Part shown: positions 30,328-37,677 of the stretch, one piece after another
Layout of the letters: each line of letters begins with the position of its first letter
How positions within the stretch are numbered: position 1 is the first letter of the stretch
Source: an uncultured Gammaproteobacteria bacterium
GTDB lineage: Bacteria; Pseudomonadota; Gammaproteobacteria; Steroidobacterales; XN24
DNA length: 37,677 bases
Assembly: GCA_937924335.1 (NCBI GenBank)
Contig: CALDWW010000035.1
Span: 1 to 37,677, forward strand
Reading direction: 5' to 3'
Position numbers and translations under genes: made by a program
Notes under the pieces: model-generated
The model's input: the letters and a program-made list of their open reading frames with translations, nothing else
The model's database searches: none
Told to the model about the DNA's origin: nothing

Positions 30328-30516
30328 CTTGTTCTCCTAGATGCCGCAACCACCCGAACGGTCGCAACCGACATGCAGTATGTGCCACGGACTCAGGCCT
30401 GCGCACCTGCCCTTACAGCGGATCCATGCGAGTGTCCCGCGACGGATCCCCTCCCTGCTGACTCGCACGTCGCCCCGCCTGGCTCCACGGATGACGAACG
30501 GTGCCGATCGAATCGC
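30328..30516. other. Intergenic region between sigma gene and tRNA-Leu
   Basis: No gene is visible; the open frames here run through the tRNA. The region must hold the sigma operon promoter (minus strand), which I cannot assign. An inverted repeat GCGAGT (about 30428) / ACTCGC (about 30461) is present. Confidence 0.3.
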
Positions 30517-30544
30517 TTGCGAACCGCTGTCCTTGAGGTTAGCT
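30517..30544 (+). promoter_or_regulatory. Putative promoter of tRNA-Leu
   Basis: TTGCGA (30517-30522) and TTAGCT (30539-30544) are separated by 16 bases and followed by the GC-rich discriminator GCGGGCCC just before the tRNA 5' end at 30557. The -10 is weak but position and discriminator fit a stable-RNA promoter. Confidence 0.5.
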
Positions 30545-30556
30545 TTGCGGGCCCAT

Positions 30557-30643
30557 GCCGGGATGGCGGAACTGGTAGACGCGCCGGACTCAAAATCCGG
30601 TGGGGTAAAACCCGTGCGGGTTCGACTCCCGCTCCCGGTACCA
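30557..30643 (+). tRNA. tRNA-Leu(CAA)
   Basis: A class II tRNA with acceptor stem GCCGGGA (30557-30563) pairing TCCCGGT (30633-30639, first pair G-U), then A and encoded CCA. The anticodon stem CCGGA/TCCGG carries loop CTCAAAA with anticodon CAA (30591-30593), reading UUG. The long variable arm (TGGGGTAAAACCCGT) and T arm GCGGGTTCGACTCCCGC complete it. It resembles E. coli tRNA-Leu(CAA). Confidence 0.95.
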
Positions 30644-30654
30644 TGTCGAGCGGA

Positions 30655-30685
30655 CAGCAGGCGCCGTCTGCGCTGGCGTCTGCTG
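30655..30685 (+). terminator. Stem-loop 3' of tRNA-Leu, possible terminator or processing hairpin
   Basis: CAGCAGGCGCC (30655-30665) and GGCGTCTGCTG (30675-30685) form an 11-pair stem with one G-U pair and a 9-base loop, 11 bases after the tRNA CCA. A clear U-run is absent, so termination is uncertain. Confidence 0.45.
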
Positions 30686-30753
30686 CGTCGAGACTCTCAT
30701 TGGGATCGTCAATGGACCCTGCGGAAGCAGGCTCAACGCGCGCAGAATAGAAG

Positions 30754-30791
30754 CCCGGCGCTCGTCGGTCCGAACGACCAGCAGCGCCGGG
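30754..30791 (+). repeat. Strong inverted repeat between tRNA-Leu and aminopeptidase gene
   Basis: CCCGGCGCT (30754-30762) and AGCGCCGGG (30783-30791) pair perfectly, with an inner GTCG/CGAC pairing, giving a compound hairpin. It is followed by TTAGGTGT, not a U-run. It may be a second terminator, a leader structure of the next gene or part of a small RNA. Confidence 0.45.
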
Positions 30792-30871
30792 TTAGGTGTC
30801 GGGTAGTGACCCTAGAAGCTCAGGACCGATCCATGGGCTATCGTGGCCACTGACATCAGGCATGGAAGACC

Positions 30872-33568
30872 TTGCACGTTCCTTCAATACCTTACAGCGA
30901 CCGCTACAATAGGCTTGGCCAGATCGGCACCGTGGTCTTCGCCACATGGACCGTATCGATGCTGATACTCCCCGGTTGTGAGAACAAATCCATGGTCGAA
31001 ACCGTAACCCGCCCCGCAGAACGTCGCCTGACTGCTGATTACGCCCGATTCCGCTCGGCGCGGATTTCGGACATCGATTATCGCATCAGCCTCGACCTGG
31101 ACAGCCGGTCGCCGGAGTTCGCCGGCATCGTGGATGTGATGTTCTCTCTGAACAAGCCAGACGCGCCGCTGACCCTGGACTTCACGGATGGCGTAGTGGA
31201 CCGTTTGGAGATCAACGGACAATCCGCCGGCATCGACTACAACGGTTCGTTCATCACCCTGCCTGAAGCCACCCTCCACCAGGGAAGCAACCAGGTGACG
31301 GTGGAGTTTAGTCACCCTTACAGCCGCTCCGGACAGGGCCTGCACCGATTCCTGGATTCACAGGACGGGCGCGCCTACCTGCACACGCACTTCGAGCCCT
31401 ACGACGCCAATCGTCTCTTTCCGTGTTTCGATCAGCCGGACCTGAAGGCTCACTATACGGTCGAGGTCACCGCACCTCCGAAATGGACCGTCGTCTCCGC
31501 AGCGCCCGAGCAGGAGGTCATCGATCAGGGAGCGAACAGACTGTGGCGCTTCCCGCGGACCGGTCCGATCAGCACCTACATTTTCCCCCTGCACGCCGGT
31601 GAGTACCGGGTATGGCAATCTGAGGCAGACGGCATTCCGCTGCGCCTGTTTGCCCGACATTCACTCGCCGCGCACGTGGATCCGGAGGCCTGGTTCGAAC
31701 TCACGCGAGGGGGCTTTGAGTTCTTTCAGGACTGGTTCGACATCCCCTACCCCTACGGCAAGTACGACCAGCTCATCGTCCCCGAATTCAACATCGGCGG
31801 CATGGAGAATGTCGCGGCTGTAACCTACAGCGAGTCCTACATCAGGCGTGGCCGCTATACGCGAGAGGACATGGAACGGCTGGCCAACGTACTGCTTCAT
31901 GAGATGTCGCATATGTGGTTCGGTGATCTCGTCACCCCGGCCTGGTGGGATGGACTGTGGCTAAAGGAAGCATTCGCCACATATATGGCGTTCCTGGCCC
32001 AGGCCGAGGCCACTCGGTTCCGCGACGCCTGGCACCAGTTCTATTCGACCAGCAAGCAACTCGCTTATGTGGCGGACCAACAGGTCACGACTCACCCTAT
32101 CGAAGTCCCGGTGCAGGATACCCATTACGCTTTCGCCAACTTCGACAGGATCACTTACCAGAAAGGCGCCTCTGTGCTGACGCAGTTCAGCCACTTCGTC
32201 GGCAGCCAGGACTTTCGCAGCGGCGTCCGGGCCTATCTGAAGCAGCATGCAGAGAGCGTCACCGAACTTCACGACTTCGTCACCGCCATAGAAGAGTCGT
32301 CCGGCCGCGATCTGACCCACTGGGTGCGAGATTGGCTTGAGCAACCCGGCCTGAACACCCTGACGACCGAAATCGAGTGCAAGGATGGTGCCCTGACGTC
32401 TTTGCGAATTCGGCAGACAGCCCCGGATAGCTTCCCGGTCCTGCGCCAGCATCGCCTACAGTTGGGTATCTACCGATGGGACGATCAACGCCAGCGATTC
32501 GAGACCACGGTCTTACCGCTGATGGTCCGTGGGGAGGTGACCGAAGTAGAGGCGGTCGCCGGTAGCAGCTGCCCGACACTCGTTTACCCTAACCAGGGCG
32601 ACTGGGGATTCGTCAAGGTCGAACTTGACCCCGTCACGCTGCGCGCGCTGCCAGGCCATGTTGGACAGCTCGCGGACCCGTTGCTTCGCTCCATGTTGTG
32701 GCAGAGCCTGTGGGACATGGTGCGGGACGCGAAGCTGAGCCTGTCCGAGCACGGCGACATGGCCCTCCAGGGGATACCCCTGGAGAACTCGGAAAAGGTC
32801 ATCCGCCAACTTGCGGCCAATCTATTCGAGACGATCCGCTATCTTTGGGCGCTGCCTTCCGAACATGCGCCCCTCCGGGACAGGCTGGGCGCCGACATCG
32901 AAGACCTGGCCTGGCAGCTCGCTGCCCAGGCGGAACCTGGCTCGGATCTCGGCCTGTTATGGCTGGATATGTATCGGCGGGTCGCACAGAGCGAAGAAGC
33001 GGCCGCTCGGCTGCGCGGAATGCTGGCGGGTGGCGAAATCGGGCTGGAGCTCAACCTGGACCAGGACCGGCGCTGGTCAACCGTGGTGAAGCTCAGCGCC
33101 ATGGGCGCAGACGACACGGATTCGTTGATTACCGGCGAGAGCGAGCGTGATCCCTCCGAAACGGGCCGGCGTATGGTCACGGCCGCCAACGCGGCGAAGC
33201 CGCTCGAATCAATCAAGCGGACTTGGCTGGAGCGGATCCGGGATCCAGAGAGTGGCCTGTCGCTGGCTCAGAGACGGGCCGCGATGAGCACGATTTTCCC
33301 AGCCAGCCAACGCGACCTGCATGCAGTGTTCGCAGACGATATCGTCCAGTCACTGACACCTGTGGGTCGCCAACACGAAGACGCTTTTCTCAGCTCCTAT
33401 GGCGACCTGATCCCAAGACTCTGCCGACCGGACAACGCCGAACGACTTGGCGCGGCGATCGAGGAGCAGCCCGGCATGAACCCGCTGCTGTTCAAGGCGC
33501 TGCGGATCGCTCACCAGGAAGAGACGCGTTGCCTCGCCATTAGCGCCCGTCTGCAGGCATCCGACTGA
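30872..33568 (+). CDS. M1-family zinc aminopeptidase with lipobox
   Basis: M1 aminopeptidases remove N-terminal residues from peptides. This 898-residue protein has the substrate-binding GGMEN (residues 309-313, variant of GAMEN), zinc motif HEMSH (343-347) with third ligand Glu366 in LWLKEAFATY, and the transition-state Tyr429 in RITYQKGAS. The family order (N-terminal beta domain, thermolysin-like domain, C-terminal helical domain) is complete. Unlike E. coli PepN, the N-terminus has a hydrophobic segment ending LPGC (Cys36), suggesting a lipoprotein. The start is uncertain: the frame begins at TTG 30872, with GGAAGA very close upstream. Later starts (GTG 30932, ATG 30959) would leave a signal with no basic residue or none at all. 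Confidence 0.9.
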   Translation: MHVPSIPYSDRYNRLGQIGTVVFATWTVSMLILPGCENKSMVETVTRPAERRLTADYARFRSARISDIDYRISLDLDSRSPEFAGIVDVMFSLNKPDAPLTLDFTDGVVDRLEINGQSAGIDYNGSFITLPEATLHQGSNQVTVEFSHPYSRSGQGLHRFLDSQDGRAYLHTHFEPYDANRLFPCFDQPDLKAHYTVEVTAPPKWTVVSAAPEQEVIDQGANRLWRFPRTGPISTYIFPLHAGEYRVWQSEADGIPLRLFARHSLAAHVDPEAWFELTRGGFEFFQDWFDIPYPYGKYDQLIVPEFNIGGMENVAAVTYSESYIRRGRYTREDMERLANVLLHEMSHMWFGDLVTPAWWDGLWLKEAFATYMAFLAQAEATRFRDAWHQFYSTSKQLAYVADQQVTTHPIEVPVQDTHYAFANFDRITYQKGASVLTQFSHFVGSQDFRSGVRAYLKQHAESVTELHDFVTAIEESSGRDLTHWVRDWLEQPGLNTLTTEIECKDGALTSLRIRQTAPDSFPVLRQHRLQLGIYRWDDQRQRFETTVLPLMVRGEVTEVEAVAGSSCPTLVYPNQGDWGFVKVELDPVTLRALPGHVGQLADPLLRSMLWQSLWDMVRDAKLSLSEHGDMALQGIPLENSEKVIRQLAANLFETIRYLWALPSEHAPLRDRLGADIEDLAWQLAAQAEPGSDLGLLWLDMYRRVAQSEEAAARLRGMLAGGEIGLELNLDQDRRWSTVVKLSAMGADDTDSLITGESERDPSETGRRMVTAANAAKPLESIKRTWLERIRDPESGLSLAQRRAAMSTIFPASQRDLHAVFADDIVQSLTPVGRQHEDAFLSSYGDLIPRLCRPDNAERLGAAIEEQPGMNPLLFKALRIAHQEETRCLAISARLQASD

Positions 33569-33615
33569 GCGCGATCCGCATATGCCGATTGGCTACCAGC
33601 CTGGCGCCCCTGGCC

Positions 33616-34071
33616 TCAGAAGGTCACGGTGACCACGATATCGTCGGTATAGAAGCCCGGCACGGCGTCCTGTGAGGCGAAGATCCTGCCGTAGACCATG
33701 AATTCGAATCGCCGGCGGCCCTTGCCCTTGAACGTGGAAACAAGGCCGGTGCCGGCGCTGCCGTCGCCCCAGACAACCGTCCGCGAGGCGTTGGTGAAGA
33801 GATTGTAGTACAGCGGATCGGTCCCGGAAGTCATGTAGCGGTTTGTCGCTACGCCGCTGCGGCCCGGCGCAAGCCGGATTACCACGGTGGCGGCCCCTCC
33901 CCTGCAGTCCGCCCGGATCTTGCCGGCGCCATTCAGATTCGAGCGCGACATCGGCTCATAGGTACCGAAGTCCACCGAATCCACAGAGACGCTGCAATTG
34001 GCCGCCAACGCTTGCGTCACTGGTATGGCCGCAAGTAAGACCACGCTCAATAGCCGCAGCACGCTGCTCAC
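33616..34071 (-). CDS. Spore coat U-domain pilus subunit, last gene of the operon
   Basis: This protein of about 151 residues has a signal peptide ending near ALA-A and one spore coat protein U (SCPU) domain: NCSVSVDSVDFGTYEP at its start, a Cys pair (NCSV and ADCRG) and the ending YTDDIVVTVTF, a donor-strand-type C-terminal beta-motif. I prefer GTG 34071 because it overlaps the usher stop as GTGA and gives a clean signal peptide; ATG 34092 in the same frame would overlap by 25 bases. By position after the usher it corresponds to the tip subunit of Csu-type systems. CsuE, however, has two domains, whereas this has one. Confidence 0.85.
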   Translation of the reverse strand: MSSVLRLLSVVLLAAIPVTQALAANCSVSVDSVDFGTYEPMSRSNLNGAGKIRADCRGGAATVVIRLAPGRSGVATNRYMTSGTDPLYYNLFTNASRTVVWGDGSAGTGLVSTFKGKGRRRFEFMVYGRIFASQDAVPGFYTDDIVVTVTF

Positions 34072-36425
34072 GGGGAGTTCCGGGGGAGACATTCCACGTT
34101 ACCCAGATCCGGGACGGTTTCCCCGGGCTCCGGCACGCGCAGTTCGAACACACAGCGCTGATCCCGCCAGGTTACCCCGCCCTGCTGGACACCCGTCACA
34201 TCTTCCAGATAAACGGTCCCGTCCAGGCCGACCGGCGCGCGGCTTCCGCTTTCAGACAGGGTAACGATGCTGCCCTCCGGGACCGCGGAACCATCGGGCA
34301 GAACCATGCGGATCAGTACATCGCGACCGTCCCGGGCGGGGAAATCAGCGATGACTCCGCTGCGCTGATAGGGTGTCACTGACAGCTCGAGGCTGTCCAC
34401 CCTGGCGGTCAGCGGAAGATCCTGCACCTCGATACGCACCTGGTTGTCCTGGTAGGGGCGCAACCCGGGGATCAGGATTCTGCCGCTGGAATCCGTGCGC
34501 CCGATCTCGTGATTGTCCTGATAAACCCTCACGCCCTCGAAGCCATCGACCTTGACCACGGCGAAAGCATCCCGGATTTCACGCGTCAGGAAGGGCATGC
34601 CGCCAACCCAGGCCATGGAACCGGAGGCGCTCGCCTGCCAGGCCAGGCCTTCCTCGTCATGATCACTCTCGAGCCGGACCCGGCCGATGTCGTTCTGAGC
34701 GCTGACGTCCGCCTCCCAGGTCTGATCACCGTCCTCTTGCCCGGCCGCAAGACGATAACCCATGCCAGGACCCACCGGGAGATCAGATCTGAGCTCTACC
34801 GTCGCGCCCAGGCCGTCATCATCCATGGTCAGCCCGTAGTTGGCGCTTCTCGACCCACCCAGAAAGTGGGTCAGGCGGATCCCGACAATGGTGTCGGTGT
34901 CGTCGCCATCCAGATAGGTTGCGTACCCGAACAGCGAGAAATTCCTGGCGGAAGCATAGGTATAGCTGGCGCTCACGAATCCATATTGGCTGCCATCGTG
35001 GTACTCGCGATGGGCGACAGTCGTCGCGATGCTGGATCGACGACTGAAATTCAGGCCGCCGCCGGCGGCGACCTGAAATTTGAGGCGGGTCTCGTCATCC
35101 AGCGAATTGAGCTGGCGGTAATCGTCGGTAGAGCCGCGCAGATTCAGGTTGGCGCTGTACCGTCGGCTCTGATAGTTGTGGGCGAACAACCATTCGTAGC
35201 CTGAGTCCGAACCGTCAGAGCGGCTGAACGCAAGCCCCGCGGTGGTCACACCGGCCCTGGGAAATGCAAATGATGCGGCGCCGCCGATTCGGGCGACTTC
35301 AGAGGAAGCCTGGGCCTGTCCCTCGATGGTGAAGCGATCCGTCACGCCATGACGATGAAAACCAGATACGAAAGCGTCGCCGTATTCGTTGCTCTTGAGT
35401 CCATAGTCCTCCCGCAATGCCCCGGCGCTGAACGCATACTCAGAGAGTCCGTCCCTCAAGGTACGGGGTGTCGCATAAAAGTCGGTGACGACGATCTGTT
35501 CCCGGCCGGCCAGGTCTCTTGTCACCATCTGCACCTGGCCGGCACCGGTGGTCACGGGTATCTCCCTGAACGCGAACGGTCCGGGATCCACGGACCCCGA
35601 GTAGGCTTTCCGGCCATCCACAAACAACTCTACGGACGAATCCAGTAGGGCCTGACCGGCGACGGCGGGCAAAGGGAATGTCACCAGATTGGGGCGGGTA
35701 TCGAAGTTGGTGGCGAACTGGACGCCTCCAAATCGGGCCGCCGCGCCCAGGTTGCCTGGCTCCAGGATCGAGTCGCCCAGGCGAATACTACGCAGATGCA
35801 CGGGGTCATCTCGCACCCAGGTCGTCTCCAGGCGCACGAAGCCATCATCGTATCGGTCGTCGGTCTCCTCGGGGAAGACAGAGTCGTCGTCATCGTCGAA
35901 GAATCCGTTTCGATAGACGATGGCGTTGCGTAGAAAACCGGCCGGACTGAAAAGGGTGGGCTGCAGGAGAGCGCTGAACACAGACTCGTCGTCGCCACGC
36001 GGATCCAGGTAGTTCAAGTCATAGTCAGCGAACGCGCCGTAGTCGGAGTCAGGTTGCGGATAATCATCCGCACGTACCGTCACGACCTGACCGGCGATGT
36101 GCTTCGGCGGAAAGGTTACGGCGAGACTGACAGTGGTCTCATCGAAGCTCGCCCGGGCACCCTCGAAGCCGTTGATCGACAGAAAGCGGATCCCGCTGTG
36201 CTCCATGGCCGCTGGCCGCTCGCCTTCGATACGCCAGGCATCCACGATCGTCTCCTCAACCCAATAGCCACCGTCGGCATCGCGCAGACACAGGACAGGC
36301 GCCGGCGGCTCCCGGTTCATGGAGACCTCCAGCATCAGCATCTCGAAGTCCTCGGCGGCGATCGCCCCGAGGCTCACGAGCAGACCTGCCATGCAGGCCG
36401 CTCTAGCGACCGTAAGGCAACGCAT
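34068..36425 (-). CDS. Outer-membrane usher, FimD/PapC family (archaic type)
   Basis: The usher forms the outer-membrane pore that orders and secretes pilus subunits. The 785-residue protein has a signal peptide ending near IAA-E, an N-terminal chaperone-binding domain (about 25-120), a long beta-barrel with alternating FxxxV and Tyr/Gly-rich strands, a plug-region signature (FVDGRKAYSGSVDPGPF, RDLAGREQIVVTDFY) and a C-terminal domain with two cysteines. ATG 36425 lies inside the 3' end of the chaperone gene, a 23-base overlap; the longer frame opens at TTG 36488. It fits the archaic clade that pairs with SCPU-domain subunits. Confidence 0.92.
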   Translation of the reverse strand: MRCLTVARAACMAGLLVSLGAIAAEDFEMLMLEVSMNREPPAPVLCLRDADGGYWVEETIVDAWRIEGERPAAMEHSGIRFLSINGFEGARASFDETTVSLAVTFPPKHIAGQVVTVRADDYPQPDSDYGAFADYDLNYLDPRGDDESVFSALLQPTLFSPAGFLRNAIVYRNGFFDDDDDSVFPEETDDRYDDGFVRLETTWVRDDPVHLRSIRLGDSILEPGNLGAAARFGGVQFATNFDTRPNLVTFPLPAVAGQALLDSSVELFVDGRKAYSGSVDPGPFAFREIPVTTGAGQVQMVTRDLAGREQIVVTDFYATPRTLRDGLSEYAFSAGALREDYGLKSNEYGDAFVSGFHRHGVTDRFTIEGQAQASSEVARIGGAASFAFPRAGVTTAGLAFSRSDGSDSGYEWLFAHNYQSRRYSANLNLRGSTDDYRQLNSLDDETRLKFQVAAGGGLNFSRRSSIATTVAHREYHDGSQYGFVSASYTYASARNFSLFGYATYLDGDDTDTIVGIRLTHFLGGSRSANYGLTMDDDGLGATVELRSDLPVGPGMGYRLAAGQEDGDQTWEADVSAQNDIGRVRLESDHDEEGLAWQASASGSMAWVGGMPFLTREIRDAFAVVKVDGFEGVRVYQDNHEIGRTDSSGRILIPGLRPYQDNQVRIEVQDLPLTARVDSLELSVTPYQRSGVIADFPARDGRDVLIRMVLPDGSAVPEGSIVTLSESGSRAPVGLDGTVYLEDVTGVQQGGVTWRDQRCVFELRVPEPGETVPDLGNVECLPRNSP

Positions 36426-37140
36426 ACTCCACCGTCCCCGCGGTGTCCGTCGTGACAGAAAGCGAAGATACGACCGCGCCCTGGCCAAACCTGAGCGCGA
36501 ATTTGCGCGTGGTCCCAGGCAACAGGTAGGCGGTCACCCTTGCCGAGACCGCCTCCGGCTGATCCGGCCCCACCATGTGGCCGGAGATATCCAGTACCTG
36601 GATGTGGACATTACCTTGATTCGACAGCACGACCGCCACACCTCCTGGGATCTGCTCAGTGGACACCAGGTCGAGGCGCGGTTCCGGCTCGCTCGCCGGC
36701 GCCACGAAGACGGGTATCCCCAACCTGAGGCGCATGCTCAAACCCGGCGCTTCACCAGCTCCCCTCGATGGAGCCAGTTCCGTGAAGAACACCCGATGTG
36801 AGCCCTCTGTGTCACCCGCTTCCGCAGAGACCCGCCCGAGGCGGACGATCTGCTCATCACCTGGGGCGATGGTAAATATCCTCGGCACAACCAGAAGAGT
36901 CCCGGCCGGCGTGTACACATCTATCCCGTCGCTGTCCTGGGACCATTCCACCGGGTCTGCCTGAACCGAGATGTCATCGTCGCCGGTGTTGCGAACCGTC
37001 ACCACATGACTGCGCTGACCGGCCGCAAACTTGACGCGGATGGGAGAGACGTCCAGTGACGCCGCCGTGGCAACCTGGATCAGAAAGAGGAAAGGAAGGG
37101 CAGCAAGTATCGCCGCCCTTCCCTTGGCCGTCCTCAACAT
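36403..37140 (-). CDS. Periplasmic pilus chaperone, PapD family
   Basis: The chaperone caps pilus subunits by donor-strand complementation and delivers them to the usher. The 245-residue protein has a signal peptide ending ATA-A, then two Ig-like domains. The first has SLDVSPIRVKF and the TVRNTGDDDISVQADPVEW strand; the second holds ISGHMVGPDQPEA and the C-terminal TVEYALPYGR. It starts 4 bases after the major-subunit stop. The pattern SLDVSP... and the long FIFTIAPGDEQIVRLGR-like G1 segment (PRIFTIAPGDEQIVRLG) place it with Csu-type chaperones. Confidence 0.9.
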   Translation of the reverse strand: MLRTAKGRAAILAALPFLFLIQVATAASLDVSPIRVKFAAGQRSHVVTVRNTGDDDISVQADPVEWSQDSDGIDVYTPAGTLLVVPRIFTIAPGDEQIVRLGRVSAEAGDTEGSHRVFFTELAPSRGAGEAPGLSMRLRLGIPVFVAPASEPEPRLDLVSTEQIPGGVAVVLSNQGNVHIQVLDISGHMVGPDQPEAVSARVTAYLLPGTTRKFALRFGQGAVVSSLSVTTDTAGTVEYALPYGR

Positions 37141-37144
37141 GACA

Positions 37145-37657
37145 TCAGAACGTGAACGTTACGGTCACGGTCTCCTGGAAATCAGTTGCAACGCCTGCAT
37201 TGATCGCCTGGGCCGCAGTGACCTGACCATAGACCGTAGCGGTCTTCTGCTGGGGGCCTCCGAGCCCCGTCCCCGCATCAACCGAGATGTTGGCTTCCGC
37301 GCCTGTTCTCCATACCGTCGAATAGCCGCTATCCTGATAGAGCGTGTAGTCCAGAGACGTACCTGAGGCGACCGAATTCATGGTGCCCGTGTAGTCCAAC
37401 GCGACCGTCGGCTGCGTACCGGCCGTACACCGGTAGGTGATGGTGGACGTCTGCTGATTCGTCGCCTCCGGATCGATCTCGCCGAAGTCCAGATCATTGG
37501 CCGCGTCGATGTTGCAGCGATCCGGCACACTGGCCCGGACTACGAATGAACTGCTCTGGGGAGAGGGCCCGGCATTGGCGGCCGGGATTACGAGTACGCC
37601 TGCTAGGGCGGCGGTGGCGCCGATCGCTCGGAGCGCCACGAGCTTCTGCATTTTCAC
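37145..37657 (-). CDS. Spore coat U-domain major pilus subunit
   Basis: This 170-residue protein has a signal peptide ending ANA-G and one SCPU domain: FVVRASVPDRCNIDAANDLDFGEI, cited by its key part PDRCNIDAANDLDFG, a second Cys in TYRCTAG, and the C-terminal beta-strand ETVTVTFTF. It is the first gene of the operon, as is the CsuA/B-type rod subunit. The start is GTG 37657, preceded by GGAGG at 7-base spacing; ATG 37651 is two codons later. The promoter lies outside the window. Confidence 0.9.
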   Translation of the reverse strand: MKMQKLVALRAIGATAALAGVLVIPAANAGPSPQSSSFVVRASVPDRCNIDAANDLDFGEIDPEATNQQTSTITYRCTAGTQPTVALDYTGTMNSVASGTSLDYTLYQDSGYSTVWRTGAEANISVDAGTGLGGPQQKTATVYGQVTAAQAINAGVATDFQETVTVTFTF

Positions 37658-37677
37658 TGTCTTACCTCCGGTAAAGT

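Noticed and set aside
30341..30853. Frames of 125-170 codons across tRNA-Leu
   Set aside because: They read through the tRNA; text such as GMAELVDAPDSKSGG is the well-known false translation of a tRNA-Leu gene.

Overview
The window is a chromosomal segment of a GC-rich gammaproteobacterium. Gene order matches the der-bamB-yfgM-hisS-rodZ-pilW-rlmN-ndk-isc-trmJ/suhB and xseA/guaB-guaA neighbourhoods of Escherichia and Pseudomonas, plus the Pseudomonas-like guaBA-tadA-mltF order. The metX-type gene resembles the serine O-succinyltransferases of Xanthomonas relatives, so a lineage near Xanthomonadales/Chromatiales is likely. This rests on recalled family sequences; no search was run.

Layout. (1) 1-2683: an accessory, lower-GC stretch with the tail of an IS30-type transposase, a large surface lipoprotein of unknown function and degenerate intergenic repeats. 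It lies on the 3' side of tRNA-Ser(CGA), where integrative elements usually insert. (2) 2684-9693: tRNA-Ser, lytic transglycosylase mltF, then on the minus strand guaB-guaA-small membrane protein-tadA, with xseA divergent from guaB. (3) 9724-21581, all minus strand: trmJ-iscS-iscU-like-iscA-ndk-rlmN-pilW-rodZ-hisS-yfgM-bamB-der-metX, with many 4-base stop/start overlaps. (4) suhB, then queA-tgt and yajC-secD-secF (minus). (5) 27976-30327: an ECF sigma factor, a zinc-finger anti-sigma factor and a double-PDZ periplasmic protein. (6) tRNA-Leu(CAA) and an M1 aminopeptidase with a lipobox. (7) 33616-37657: a four-gene chaperone-usher pilus operon of the spore-coat-U (Csu-like) type.

Most of the window is housekeeping: purine synthesis, tRNA modification, outer-membrane assembly, protein export and Fe-S/sulfur metabolism. 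The most unusual part is the shortened isc locus. It lacks iscR, hscB, hscA and fdx. Its scaffold protein has lost two of the three cluster-ligating cysteines, the conserved Asp and the HscA-binding motif, and the IscS C-terminal tail that normally contacts IscU is also replaced. This points to a repurposed IscS-IscU-like-IscA module. Other points of interest are the sigma/anti-sigma/PDZ module with no protease domain, the probable serine O-succinyltransferase, a small two-helix membrane protein inside the gua operon, and a perfect hairpin abutting the queA start codon.
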